Assembly: GCF_009883055.1 (NCBI RefSeq)
Contig: NZ_WWVR01000001.1
Location: 248,001 to 312,000, forward strand
Reading direction: 5' to 3'
DNA from: Blautia sp. BIOML-A1
GTDB taxonomy: Bacteria > Bacillota > Clostridia > Lachnospirales > Lachnospiraceae
Length of the DNA: 64,000 nucleotides
Shown: positions 8,543 to 17,164 of the stretch, one piece after another
Position numbering within the stretch: the stretch's first letter is position 1
Layout of the letters: each line of letters opens with the position of its first letter
Position numbers and translations under genes: made by a program
The notes under the pieces: generated by a model
What the model saw: only the letters and a program-made list of their open reading frames with translations
What the model was told of the DNA's origin: nothing
Database searches by the model: none

Positions 8543-8789
8543 GCAGAAGATCGAGAATGAAGCCGCCATTGCCAAGGCAGAAGCGGATAAGCAGGTGGCG
8601 ATCACCAATGCAGAGGCGGAAGCCCAGAAGACTTCCATTGCCGCAGAAGCACAGGCAGAGGCAAACCGCAAACTGGCAGAAAGCCTGTGTGATACGCTGA
8701 TCGAATACCAGAAGATCCAGAAGTGGGATGGAAAGCTGCCTACTGTGAGCGGCGGTAATGCACTGGTGAGCATTGACCCGGCAGAGTAA
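8469..8789 (+). pseudogene. C-terminal fragment of an SPFH/prohibitin-like protein
   Basis: From about 8495 the frame reads ALIQQKSIAQQNADKQK, then a long Ala/Glu/Lys coiled coil, and ends with YQKIQKWDGKLPTVSGGNA. This is the recognisable tail of SPFH (band 7/prohibitin) proteins. The membrane-proximal SPFH domain itself is missing. ATG 8469 is in another frame from the tail-terminator start and has no RBS of its own. SPFH genes occur in Clostridia prophages but not, to my knowledge, at this place in the tail cluster. The stop is normal and followed by a terminator, so the 3' half is intact. Confidence 0.7.
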
Positions 8790-8803
8790 GAAACACGATA
8801 TAC

Positions 8804-8830
8804 GGCAGGGCTTCGGCTCTGCCAATTTTA
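8804..8830 (+). terminator. Terminator after the SPFH fragment
   Basis: GGCAGGGC-TTCG-GCTCTGCC (8804-8823), with one G-U pair, followed by AATTTTA. The tail chaperone RBS lies 18 bp further on, so tail transcription must read through it. Confidence 0.6.
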
Positions 8831-8855
8831 CATGAAATTTTGGAGGATTACGATT

Positions 8856-9236
8856 ATGGCAGTTACGAAGAAAATTGAGATCGATGGCAAGGAAGTCACC
8901 TTTAAGGCAAGTGCCGCCGTGCCGCGTCTGTACCGCATCAAGTTCGGCCGTGACATTTACAAAGACCTGCGCCAGCTGGAAAAGAGCGTGGGAGAGAACG
9001 ATGAGGACAATTCCAACCTCGACCTGTTCAGTCTGGAAATGTTCGAGGACCTGGCATGGCTGATGGCCCGTCATGCAGACCCGGCAAAGGTGCCGGACAG
9101 CCCGGAGGAGTTCCTGGACCAGTTCAACACATTCTCCATCTACCAGATTCTGCCCCAGCTGATCGAACTGTGGGGTCTGAATGTGCAGACGGAGGTGGAA
9201 TCCAGAAAAAACCTCGCAAAAGTGAGCGGGAAATGA
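8856..9236 (+). CDS. Tail assembly chaperone, G product
   Basis: The 126-aa product is the gpG-like chaperone that binds the tape measure and tail tube subunits during tail assembly. ATG 8856 has TGGAGGA at 8841-8847. Family traits are the beta start (KKIEIDGKEVTFKA), the YRIKFGRDIYKDL helix and the C-terminal QILPQLIELWGL helix. A slippery heptamer at 9206-9212, ten codons before the stop, makes a longer G-T form. The order chaperone then tape measure is conserved in siphoviruses, although here a toxin-antitoxin module separates the two. Confidence 0.85.
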   Translation: MAVTKKIEIDGKEVTFKASAAVPRLYRIKFGRDIYKDLRQLEKSVGENDEDNSNLDLFSLEMFEDLAWLMARHADPAKVPDSPEEFLDQFNTFSIYQILPQLIELWGLNVQTEVESRKNLAKVSGK

Positions 9237-9397
9237 CCACCCCGCTCTTTCTGCTGCGCTGTGTACAGCTCGGTATCAGCATCGCCGACCTCGACCTGCT
9301 GACCATCGGGTTGGTCAATGATATGTTCACAGAACGGCAGAATGACGACTATCCCTACAAAGAGCTGGCAAGTCAGTCGGACTTCGACCGGTTCTAA
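8856..9397 (+). CDS. Tail assembly chaperone G-T fusion made by -1 frameshift
   Basis: Slippage at 9206-9212 moves ribosomes from the G frame into the -1 frame, which stays open to TAA 9395-9397. This gives a protein of about 180 aa whose T part reads EMTTPLFLLRCVQLGIS, with an acidic, aromatic end (NDDYPYKEL, then SDFDRF). The T part has no good start of its own: an internal ATG at 9233 overlaps the G stop but lacks a Shine-Dalgarno sequence. In lambda-like and many other siphovirus tails, GT binds the tape measure while G coats it. The frameshift itself is inferred from sequence. Confidence 0.8.
9206..9212 (+). promoter_or_regulatory. Programmed -1 ribosomal frameshift site A AAA AAC
   Basis: In the G frame the codons are AGA AAA AAC, which form the classic X XXY YYZ heptamer A AAA AAC. 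The downstream -1 frame stays open for 61 more codons. No clear downstream pseudoknot was identified by eye. Confidence 0.8.
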
Positions 9398-9400
9398 AGC

Positions 9401-9453
9401 AAAAACCAGACGACCGTGCTTATATTGTGAACGAAATAAGCACGGTCGTCTGG
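9401..9453 (-). terminator. Long perfect hairpin, terminator for the antisense toxin operon
   Basis: An 18-bp perfect inverted repeat (9406-9423 with 9436-9453; loop 12 nt) is followed on the minus strand by TTTTT (9405-9401). It lies just after the stop of the G-T gene. Confidence 0.75.
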
Positions 9454-9464
9454 CAGCAAGGTAT

Positions 9465-9496
9465 AAAAAATCCCCCAGCCGTGCACAACTGGGGGA
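9465..9496 (-). terminator. Terminator of the toxin-antitoxin operon
   Basis: On the minus strand, TCCCCCAG (9496-9489) pairs with CTGGGGGA (9478-9471) and is followed by TTTTTT (9470-9465). It is the first of two tandem terminators facing the tail genes. Confidence 0.8.
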
Positions 9497-9594
9497 GAAA
9501 GAAGGTGGCCTAAAGGTCATCTTCCCGGCCTCGGACCTCGCAAGGTTACCGAAACCTGATCATTATCAAAGCATAGTCGTTTAGGCAGAGAAAG

Positions 9595-9930
9595 TCAATC
9601 GGACTTTTCGTGCTTGAGGACTCTCTTCTGGGCAAGTTCGTACACTTCTTCATCAGCACGGACTCCAATGACAATAATCATCATAGATGTCTCCGTGCGT
9701 CGAAGCTGATAGACAATGCGCAGACCCGCAGAGCGGAGTTTGATCTTCAGAAGTCCTGCAAGGTTAGTGCTGTTGTGATTGCCGAGCGGTTTGCCGTAGC
9801 CCTGTTCATCAACAGGCAGAGGATTTTGCTGAACTTTTTTGATGGCTTTCAGAACAAGATTGCGCTGGCTACCATCTAAACCTTTGAGGTCTTTTTCTGC
9901 TTCAGGGAGATATTCAACTTTCCAGCTCAT
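9595..9930 (-). CDS. RelE/ParE-family toxin
   Basis: The 111-aa product has the RelE fold order: WKVEYLPEAEKDLKGL (strand-helix), NLVLKAIKKVQQNP, LLKIKLRSAGLRIVYQL, then IIVIGVRADEEVYELA. Toxins of this family cut mRNA on the ribosome (RelE) or poison gyrase (ParE); the sequence alone does not settle which. Arg residues in KLRSAGLRIVY and RADEEVY fit the RelE active-site region. Its ATG overlaps the antitoxin stop (ATGA at 9930-9927). The two genes run opposite to the tail operon. Confidence 0.88.
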   Translation of the reverse strand: MSWKVEYLPEAEKDLKGLDGSQRNLVLKAIKKVQQNPLPVDEQGYGKPLGNHNSTNLAGLLKIKLRSAGLRIVYQLRRTETSMMIIVIGVRADEEVYELAQKRVLKHEKSD

Positions 9931-10250
9931 TCGATTTCTACCTCGTCAAAACCGGCGAGGTCGTCTTCTGTAACACCAAGACGGCGGTTCATTTCTTCCT
10001 CAGAAATCAAAGAGGTGGGATCAAAGTGTGCCATACGTTCAGAAGCAACAGCCAGCAGACGAGCGTCATTTAATTCATCCATTAAACGGACATATTCGTC
10101 CGGGGAGATGAGAACGCATTCGGCAGCATTGTTTTTCATAACAACCTTGGCACCGCACTGCTTGACATCTTCAAAAATTTTTCCGGCAAGACCACGGTTG
10201 AATTGGGTGATTGGAACAGTGTTAGTAATAGCACTCATAACAGAAGCCAT
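9927..10250 (-). CDS. Antitoxin, Phd/YefM-like
   Basis: The 107-aa product has the Phd/YefM N-terminal DNA-binding fold (MASVMSAITNTVPITQFNRGLAGKIFEDV, described here in two parts: residues 1-14 and 15-29), then KNNAAECVLISPDEYVRLM. An acidic C-terminus rich in Glu/Asp should wrap the toxin. ATG 10250 is chosen over TTG 10259 because AAGGAG sits at the proper distance only for the ATG. Such antitoxins usually repress their own promoter, here at 10277-10305. Its position inside the tail cluster makes the pair a phage moron. Confidence 0.85.
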   Translation of the reverse strand: MASVMSAITNTVPITQFNRGLAGKIFEDVKQCGAKVVMKNNAAECVLISPDEYVRLMDELNDARLLAVASERMAHFDPTSLISEEEMNRRLGVTEDDLAGFDEVEIE

Positions 10251-10276
10251 AATCGTCAACTCCTTTCTTTGATTGC

Positions 10277-10305
10277 ATTATAGCACATGTTTGCAAAAAT
10301 ATCAA
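10277..10305 (-). promoter_or_regulatory. Promoter of the toxin-antitoxin operon
   Basis: On the minus strand, TTGATA (10305-10300), a 17-bp spacer and TATAAT (10282-10277), 27 bp before the antitoxin ATG. Confidence 0.8.
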
Positions 10306-10390
10306 CCGGTTGGTCGATAAATTTACTGATAAATATATTGTATGCTGAAAGGCTGATTTTGATACACAGCCAATAGTATTTTATTACTTT

Positions 10391-10421
10391 AGCCTGTCTG
10401 CTCGTGCAGATGGGCTTTTTT
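10391..10421 (+). terminator. Terminator upstream of the tape measure gene
   Basis: AGCCTGTCTGC-TCGT-GCAGATGGGCT with G-U pairs, followed by TTTTTT. It lies between the toxin module and the tape measure RBS, so tail transcription must read through it, or a promoter lies beyond. Confidence 0.7.
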
Positions 10422-10448
10422 CATGCCTGCAAGGAGGTGGTTACGCAA

Positions 10449-13400
10449 ATGGCATCCAGAATCCAGGGCATCACCGTTGAGATCGGCGGCGATACCACAA
10501 AGCTCTCCAAAGCACTGGAAAGTGTAAACAAATCAATCAAGGGGACGCAGTCCGGACTGAAGGATGTCAACAAACTCCTGAAACTGGACCCCTCCAATAC
10601 AGAACTGGTCGTCCAGAAGCAGAAGATGCTCAAGGATGCCATTGAAGCCACTAAGGAAAAGCTGGTAACGCTGAAGACTGCCGCACAGCAGGCCAATGAG
10701 CAGCTTGCCAACGGTGAGATCACCCAGCAGCAGTACGATGCCCTCCAGCGTGAGATCGTGGAGACCGAACAGAATCTCCGATCCTTACAGGACCAGGCGG
10801 CGACCACGAATGCGACTCTTGCCAAGATCGATGAAGCCGGAGAAAAGCTCCAGAGCATCGGATCTTCTGTGGAGAATGTCGGCAAGAAGTTCCTGCCTGT
10901 GACCGCAGCTGTGACTGGTCTTGGTACAGCAGCGGTGAAAACAGCAGCGGACTTTGATGCTGAAATGAGCAAAGTATCTGCCATTTCCGGTGCGACCGGG
11001 GATGACTTTGACCAGCTTCGAGCAAAGGCTCGTGAGATGGGTGCGAAGACCAAGTTTTCCGCATCAGAGGCCGCCTCTGCGATGGAGTATATGGCGATGG
11101 CCGGATGGAAAACCTCCGACATGCTGGGCGGCATTGAGGGTATCATGAATTTGGCGGCCGCTTCGGGTGAAGACCTCGCCACGACCTCGGATATCGTCAC
11201 AGATGCCCTCACCGCTTTCGGCTTGTCGGCTTCGGATTCCGGACATTTTGCGGATATTCTTGCCGCCGCTTCCTCCAATGCAAATACCAATGTGTCCATG
11301 ATGGGCGAGACGTTCAAATATTGTGCGCCTATCGCCGGTGCGCTTGGGTTCTCGGCAGAGGATACCGCAGAAGCCATCGGTCTGATGGCAAATAGTGGTA
11401 TCAAGGCTTCGCAGGCTGGTACTTCCCTTCGTACCATCATGAATAACCTTTCCGGTGAAGTGACCTTTGTCGGTAAAAACATCGGAGAGGTCACGATTGC
11501 GACCAGCAATGCAGATGGCAGCATGAGAAGCCTGAACGACATCCTTGCGGATTGCCGTGTGGCGTTTTCCGGGCTGTCGGAATCTGAGAAAGCCGCCAAC
11601 GCAGAGGCACTGGTCGGCAAGAATGCGATGTCCGGTTTCCTTGCCCTAATGAATTCCAGCGAGATGGACATCAACAAACTGCGTGGTGCCATTGAAAACT
11701 GTGACGGCGCATCCGAGAGCATGGCAGAAACCATGCAGGACAACTTAAACGGTCAGCTCACCATCCTGAAATCTCAGCTGGAGGAGCTGGCTATTTCTTT
11801 TGGCGACATTCTGATGCCCACCATCCGCAAGATCGTATCTGCCGTGCAGCAGTTCGTGGATAAACTGAACAGCATGGATGAAAGTACCAGGGAAACGATC
11901 ATCAAGATCGGACTCCTGGCGGCATCCATTGGTCCGCTGCTTATTGTACTGGGTAAGACTATATCGACCGTCGGCACAGCGATGCGGGGATTCAGTTCTC
12001 TTGCAAAGGGTGTCCGGCTTCTCATCACCCATGTGGGCAGTGCCAGCGGTGTGTTCAGCAAGCTGGGTGTGGTTCTGGGTGGTCTGTCTGGGCCTGTCGT
12101 AGCCGTGGTGTCGGTCATCGGCACGCTGGTGGCAGCATTCATGAACCTCTGGAATACGAACGAGGAGTTCCGTACTGCCATTACCGGCATCTGGAACGAC
12201 ATCGTTTCCAAGGTGAAAGGCTTCTGCGACCAGCTGACACAGCGGATCAACGGGCTGGGCTTTGATTTTAAGGATGTCACCGAGGTACTGAAAGCTGTCT
12301 GGGATGGATTCTGTCAGGTGCTTGCACCGCTGTTCGAGGGAGCATTCCAGAATATTGCCACCATCCTTGGCGTTGTTCTGGATACCTTACTGGGTCTGTT
12401 CGATGTCTTTTCCAATGTGTTCTCCGGCAACTGGAGCGGTGCATGGGAAGCGGCAAAGGGTATCTTCTCCAGTATCTGGGATGGCGTGAAGTCTGTATTC
12501 TCTACGACTCTTACCGCATTAAAGAGCGCACTGGATGTGTTTCTTGGGCTGTTCGGTACGGACTGGCAGACGGTATGGGGCAGTATCAAGAGCTTCTTTG
12601 AGACCGTGTGGAGCGGAATCAGCAGCTTCTTTTCAAACACAGTTTCTGCTATCCAAAGTGTGGCAACGACTGTGTTCACTGCAGTTTCGAGCTTCTTTAC
12701 GACTGTCCTTACGAGTATCCAGACGACCTTCAGCACCATCTGGACTGCCATTTCCACAGCCGTTTCTTCTGTGTTGAATACGATCCATACCATGGTGACA
12801 ACTGTGTGGACGGCGATCTTGACTGCGATTTCTACGGTCATGAACACCATCAGCACGACGATCACTTCGGTGTGGAATGGCATCTACAACACCATGAAAC
12901 CTCTGTTGGATGCGTTCAAATATCTGTTTGAAACCATCTGGCAGGCAATTCAGATCCTGATCGGCGCAGCACTGACTGCGATCCAGACGAAGATCACTTC
13001 CATCTGGAACGCCATCGTCGCCTTTGTGACTCCGATCCTGACTGGATTGCAGACGACTTTCTCTACGGTTTGGTCCGCGATCCAGACAGCCATCTCTACG
13101 GTGCTGACTGCAATCCAGACCGCGGTGACAACTGTATGGAACGCTATTGTATCGTTCCTGTCTCCGCTGCTGACTGGCATTCAGACCCGGATGAGTACGG
13201 CATGGAATGCAATCAAGACGGTCATTTCGACTGTCCTTTCAGCAATCCAGTCCACGGTTTCTTCCATCTGGAGCGCCATCAGCAGCAAAATCTCCGGTGT
13301 GGTAAATGGTATCAAATCGGTGGTTTCTTCCGGCTGGAATGCCATGAAGTCTACGGTTTCGTCCCTCAGTAACAGCATCAAGAGCGCGGCGACCACAGCT

Positions 13401-16358
13401 TTTAACTCGATGAAATCCGGGATTTCCTCTACCATTTCCGGTATTAAGTCCACCATCACGAACGGCTTTAACAGTGCAGTTTCCTTTATCAAGGGTCTGG
13501 CTGGACAGGCATTCTCGTGGGGCTCGGACATGATCGGCAACATTGTGTCCGGTATCCAGTCGAGGATTCAGGATGTGGCAAGCGCCGTATCGGGAGTGGC
13601 GGACCGTATCCGGTCTTTCCTGCACTTCTCGGTGCCGGACGAAGGACCGTTGGCGGATATGGAAAGCTGGATGCCGGACTTCATGCAGGGACTGGCAAAC
13701 GGCATCACGACCAACACCAGCCTTGTAACTGCGGCGGCAGAGAATCTGTCCACCACGCTGTCTACTTCCATCACCAACTCCATGAGGGGAGTGGAGCAGG
13801 CATACAGTAAGAGCTGGGCGGCCATCAGCCAGACGGTGAAGACCGGAACGGCAGGTGTGAGTGCCGCGATGAGATCCGCATGGAGTTCCATTACAACCAG
13901 TACCACGAGCACATGGAACAGCATCAAGACCACCATCCAGACCAGCTTTGTGGCGGTGAAATCCAATGTGACCTCTGCGACAGCAGCTGTCAAATCTTCC
14001 ATGACTAGTGCATGGAGTGCGGTAAAGTCGCTGACAACGACCAGCTGGAACGGTATCAAGAGTGTTATCACCACAGCATGGAACGGAATCAAGTCTCTGA
14101 CTACTTCGGCAACTGCTTCTGTAAAATCTTCCATGACAAGCGCATGGAACGCAGTGAAAACTCTGACGAACACCAGCTGGAATGGTATCAAGACGGTCAT
14201 CACGACTGCATGGAACAGCATCAAGAGTCTTACAACTTCCTCTGTATCCGCAGTTCGCAGTACGGTCACAAGCGGCTGGAACACACTGAAATCCACCACG
14301 ACCTCTGCCTTCAACAGCATCAAGTCCACGGTGTCTTCGGCAATGTCCAGCCTGCGCAGCACGGTTTCTTCTGGTGTCGCAAGTATCAGGAGCAGCTTTA
14401 ACTCGCTCGGTTCGATTGCTTCTTCGGCATACCGATGGGGCGCAGATATCTGTTCCCAGATGGCAGCAGGTGTTCGGGCAGCGGCCGGTTCCGTGATCGC
14501 AGCGGCAGAAAATGTCGCAAGCAGGGTCAGAAGTCTGCTGCATTTCTCCGTGCCAGACGAAGGACCTCTGTCCGATGCAGATACCTATATGCCAGACTTC
14601 ATGAAGCTGCTGGCGACCGGCATTAAGAAAAATGTCAAGTCGGTAGTGAAAGCGGTGCAGGGGCTTGCCGGTTCAATGAGCGACAATCTCACAACCCCGG
14701 TGGATTCGCTGGGCGACTGGATGGATTCTGTGGTTGGCAGTTTTGCCTCCACGATCAAGAGAAGCCAAAGTGGTATCGGCAGTGCTGCAAGGGATGTGGG
14801 CAGCGGTATCCAGTCCCAGCTGATGACCGGGCTTTCCGGGCTGAAAACACAGTTCCAGCAGCTCTGGACTGACCTGCAGGGTATCACCAAAACTGCAGTC
14901 GGCAGTATGAGCGATGAAGTGAAGCAGGGCTTTACGGATATGAAGGATTCCATTGGAGAACTGAGCTCTCAGACCAGTTCCCTTGGAAATGCGATCCGCA
15001 GCCTTGGCGATACTTTCAACTCGGATTTCCTAAAGAGCCTGGGCAACGGCATCAGCAAGGTCGGTGACACGGTCAATACGGTCACCGGTCTTGTGGACAA
15101 GCTCGGCTCCATGAAGAACACCATTGGAAACCTCGGAAGTACGTTGCAGAACCTCGGCAATGTTCTTGGCTCCGAAAACGGAGGCGGTCTGCTGTCCAAC
15201 ATCGGCAGTTTCCTGTCGAAGATCGGCAGTGCAGATGGCGGTCAGATCGTGTCGAACTTTGGCAACCTGATCTCCGGGCTGACCTCCAAAATGGGCGGTC
15301 TGGGAGAGGGAATCTCCGGCATCATCTCGAAGCTGGGAAGCCTTGGCTCCAGCGGTGGGGGAATTCTGTCGAATCTGGGCGGGCTGCTCTCTGGTGTGGT
15401 ATCGAAGATCGGCGGTTTAGGCGGCAGTCTTTCCGGTATCGTATCGTCTATCGGTTCTTCGCTGGGGGGTATTGCCGGGACAGTCGGCACAACGCTTTCT
15501 GGTCTGCTCGGTTCTGTGGGTACGACTGTATCCGGTCTGGCTGCTGGTGCGGGTACAGCCCTTGCAGGAGTAGCAAGCTCTGCAGGTGGCTTCCTCGCAA
15601 CCGCAGGTACAGCACTGGCCGGTCTTGCCGGTCCTGCAGGTATCGCAGTGGCAGCCGTTGGCGGCATCGGTCTTGGACTGACCGCTCTCTGGAAAAACTG
15701 CGATGGATTCCGGGAAGGAGTCACGAATATCTGGAACAAGGTCACTTCGGTATTCTCGAATGGAGTAAACGCCATCAAGAACGGTATTTCCAATGCGGCT
15801 TCTGCCATCGGAAACGTGGCATCGTCCATCTGGGGCGGTATCAAGAACGTGGCTTCCTCGGCAGTCAGTTGGGGCAAGGACATCGTTGGCGGTATCGCAG
15901 GAGGCATCAAAAAGGGTGTGAGCTGGGTCGGCAATGCGGTCAAGAGTGTGGCGAGCGGTATCCGTTCGTTCCTGCACTTCTCGGTGCCGGATGAAGGACC
16001 GTTAGCAGATGCGGACACCTATATGCCCGACTTTATGAAGCTGCTTTCCGGCGGCATCAAGAAAGGCGAGGGTGGACTGATCAGCCAGATCAAGTCGATG
16101 GCAGCAAAGGTGCAGCAGGGAATGGAGGGCATCAGTTCCTTCAGCCTGCCGGAACTGACTCTGCCACACTTCGATGGTTCAGGATGGAACTTCCCGCAGG
16201 CCGCTCTGGCTGGAGGCGGTACGACCCGGACGACCAACCTTGGTGGTGTGTATATCACGGTCAATGGCTACAATGCCCGGAACGATGATGAACTCGCACA
16301 GACTGTTGCCGATAAGATCAACGGCATGATCCATGAGGATGATTCGGTCTTCAAGTAA
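10449..16358 (+). CDS. Phage tail tape measure protein
   Basis: The protein has 1969 aa and sets tail length while also serving as a channel component in DNA ejection. ATG 10449 has AAGGAGG at the right distance; the in-frame start at 10404 lies inside a terminator. Residues 1-150 are coiled coil. The TP901-type core (ISGATGDDFDQLRAKAREMG and following) is at about 180-270. Hydrophobic segments occur near 500-560. From about 700 to 1030, Trp-centred repeats of 22 residues (WTAISTAVSSV type) run on. A 44-residue unit is duplicated at about 1176-1263. The module HFSVPDEGPLAD plus MPDFM occurs three times (about 1057, 1363 and 1841). A Gly/Ser-rich zone covers 1600-1750. The gene is in frame throughout and looks intact. 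Confidence 0.93.
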   Translation: MASRIQGITVEIGGDTTKLSKALESVNKSIKGTQSGLKDVNKLLKLDPSNTELVVQKQKMLKDAIEATKEKLVTLKTAAQQANEQLANGEITQQQYDALQREIVETEQNLRSLQDQAATTNATLAKIDEAGEKLQSIGSSVENVGKKFLPVTAAVTGLGTAAVKTAADFDAEMSKVSAISGATGDDFDQLRAKAREMGAKTKFSASEAASAMEYMAMAGWKTSDMLGGIEGIMNLAAASGEDLATTSDIVTDALTAFGLSASDSGHFADILAAASSNANTNVSMMGETFKYCAPIAGALGFSAEDTAEAIGLMANSGIKASQAGTSLRTIMNNLSGEVTFVGKNIGEVTIATSNADGSMRSLNDILADCRVAFSGLSESEKAANAEALVGKNAMSGFLALMNSSEMDINKLRGAIENCDGASESMAETMQDNLNGQLTILKSQLEELAISFGDILMPTIRKIVSAVQQFVDKLNSMDESTRETIIKIGLLAASIGPLLIVLGKTISTVGTAMRGFSSLAKGVRLLITHVGSASGVFSKLGVVLGGLSGPVVAVVSVIGTLVAAFMNLWNTNEEFRTAITGIWNDIVSKVKGFCDQLTQRINGLGFDFKDVTEVLKAVWDGFCQVLAPLFEGAFQNIATILGVVLDTLLGLFDVFSNVFSGNWSGAWEAAKGIFSSIWDGVKSVFSTTLTALKSALDVFLGLFGTDWQTVWGSIKSFFETVWSGISSFFSNTVSAIQSVATTVFTAVSSFFTTVLTSIQTTFSTIWTAISTAVSSVLNTIHTMVTTVWTAILTAISTVMNTISTTITSVWNGIYNTMKPLLDAFKYLFETIWQAIQILIGAALTAIQTKITSIWNAIVAFVTPILTGLQTTFSTVWSAIQTAISTVLTAIQTAVTTVWNAIVSFLSPLLTGIQTRMSTAWNAIKTVISTVLSAIQSTVSSIWSAISSKISGVVNGIKSVVSSGWNAMKSTVSSLSNSIKSAATTAFNSMKSGISSTISGIKSTITNGFNSAVSFIKGLAGQAFSWGSDMIGNIVSGIQSRIQDVASAVSGVADRIRSFLHFSVPDEGPLADMESWMPDFMQGLANGITTNTSLVTAAAENLSTTLSTSITNSMRGVEQAYSKSWAAISQTVKTGTAGVSAAMRSAWSSITTSTTSTWNSIKTTIQTSFVAVKSNVTSATAAVKSSMTSAWSAVKSLTTTSWNGIKSVITTAWNGIKSLTTSATASVKSSMTSAWNAVKTLTNTSWNGIKTVITTAWNSIKSLTTSSVSAVRSTVTSGWNTLKSTTTSAFNSIKSTVSSAMSSLRSTVSSGVASIRSSFNSLGSIASSAYRWGADICSQMAAGVRAAAGSVIAAAENVASRVRSLLHFSVPDEGPLSDADTYMPDFMKLLATGIKKNVKSVVKAVQGLAGSMSDNLTTPVDSLGDWMDSVVGSFASTIKRSQSGIGSAARDVGSGIQSQLMTGLSGLKTQFQQLWTDLQGITKTAVGSMSDEVKQGFTDMKDSIGELSSQTSSLGNAIRSLGDTFNSDFLKSLGNGISKVGDTVNTVTGLVDKLGSMKNTIGNLGSTLQNLGNVLGSENGGGLLSNIGSFLSKIGSADGGQIVSNFGNLISGLTSKMGGLGEGISGIISKLGSLGSSGGGILSNLGGLLSGVVSKIGGLGGSLSGIVSSIGSSLGGIAGTVGTTLSGLLGSVGTTVSGLAAGAGTALAGVASSAGGFLATAGTALAGLAGPAGIAVAAVGGIGLGLTALWKNCDGFREGVTNIWNKVTSVFSNGVNAIKNGISNAASAIGNVASSIWGGIKNVASSAVSWGKDIVGGIAGGIKKGVSWVGNAVKSVASGIRSFLHFSVPDEGPLADADTYMPDFMKLLSGGIKKGEGGLISQIKSMAAKVQQGMEGISSFSLPELTLPHFDGSGWNFPQAALAGGGTTRTTNLGGVYITVNGYNARNDDELAQTVADKINGMIHEDDSVFK
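13974..14237 (+). repeat. 132-bp tandem duplication inside the tape measure gene
   Basis: Units 13974-14105 and 14106-14237 encode nearly identical 44-residue stretches (starting SATAAVKSSMTSAW and SATASVKSSMTSAW). Each contains four 11-residue Trp repeats. This suggests recent length change of the tape measure. Confidence 0.8.
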
Positions 16359-16372
16359 AGGAGGAGATGCGT

Positions 16373-17149
16373 ATGGGCTATAACACCCCAAAGCAAACAG
16401 TATCACAGTTTCAGTTAAAAGACAGATATGCCAGACAGTATCTGTCGTTTGCCGGGAAGTCCAGCAAAGACTTCCTATTATATTTGTCTGGTCCCGGTGT
16501 GTATGATTCTCCGGCTGCGGATGTGGAGAGTACCTCCGTACCCGGCAGGAACGGAGACATCCTCACCGAGAATGCAAAGGCAGGCCGCCGCAGGTATCAG
16601 AACGTGGATATCAAGTATAAGGCATTTTTCTTCAACGGTCTGCCGGCCAAGACCGCAATAGTCAAGGCATGGCTGTTATCTCCGATTGGATATCAGAAAT
16701 TGCAGGATACCTACGACCCGGATTTTTTCCGGATGGCGGTCTGCAAAGATGCCCTTGCTTTTGATGTGACAGCTCAGAAAGCTGCTGAGATGGAGCTGAC
16801 ATTCAACTGTAAACCCCAGCGGTGGAGCGTGGATGGACAGCGAAGTATTCGGCTGGAGAGCAGGACAACACTCAAAAATCCCTTTGCTTTTCCTGCACAG
16901 CCCATCTTCAAGGTTTATGGAGATTCTGGCGGCGAGCTGTATGTGGGGGAAGAGAAGATCACCATCCACAGCATCAAAGACTATGTGCTGCTCAACTGCG
17001 AGACGCATAACGCTTACAACGCTTCCGGCTTCTGCAATGAGACCATCCTTTCGGATGATTTCCCGGAACTGCCGGAGGGAAAGACACAAATCACATGGAC
17101 AGGCGGTATCACGGCGGTGGAAGTCATTCCCCGTTGGTGGACGCTCTGA
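16373..17149 (+). CDS. Distal tail protein (Dit-like)
   Basis: The 258-aa product forms the hub that joins the tail tube to the tip or baseplate. It has the Dit-like layout: an N-terminal beta region with PGRNGDILTENAKAGRRRYQN, a SPIGYQKLQDTYDPDFFRMA stretch typical of Dit/TIGR01633-type tail components, and a C-terminal galectin-like half (PIFKVYGDSGGELYVGEEK) ending ITWTGGITAVEVIPRWW. ATG 16373 is spaced correctly from AAAGGAGGAG; ATG 16367 is too close. It follows the tape measure after 14 bp, and Tal follows 15 bp later. Confidence 0.85.
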   Translation: MGYNTPKQTVSQFQLKDRYARQYLSFAGKSSKDFLLYLSGPGVYDSPAADVESTSVPGRNGDILTENAKAGRRRYQNVDIKYKAFFFNGLPAKTAIVKAWLLSPIGYQKLQDTYDPDFFRMAVCKDALAFDVTAQKAAEMELTFNCKPQRWSVDGQRSIRLESRTTLKNPFAFPAQPIFKVYGDSGGELYVGEEKITIHSIKDYVLLNCETHNAYNASGFCNETILSDDFPELPEGKTQITWTGGITAVEVIPRWWTL

Positions 17150-17164
17150 GGGGAGGTGCAGCCA

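Noticed and set aside
13974..14237. Tandem repeats as a possible CRISPR array
   Set aside because: The repeats are contiguous, lie inside an open tape measure frame and encode Trp heptad-like units; there are no spacers and no cas genes.
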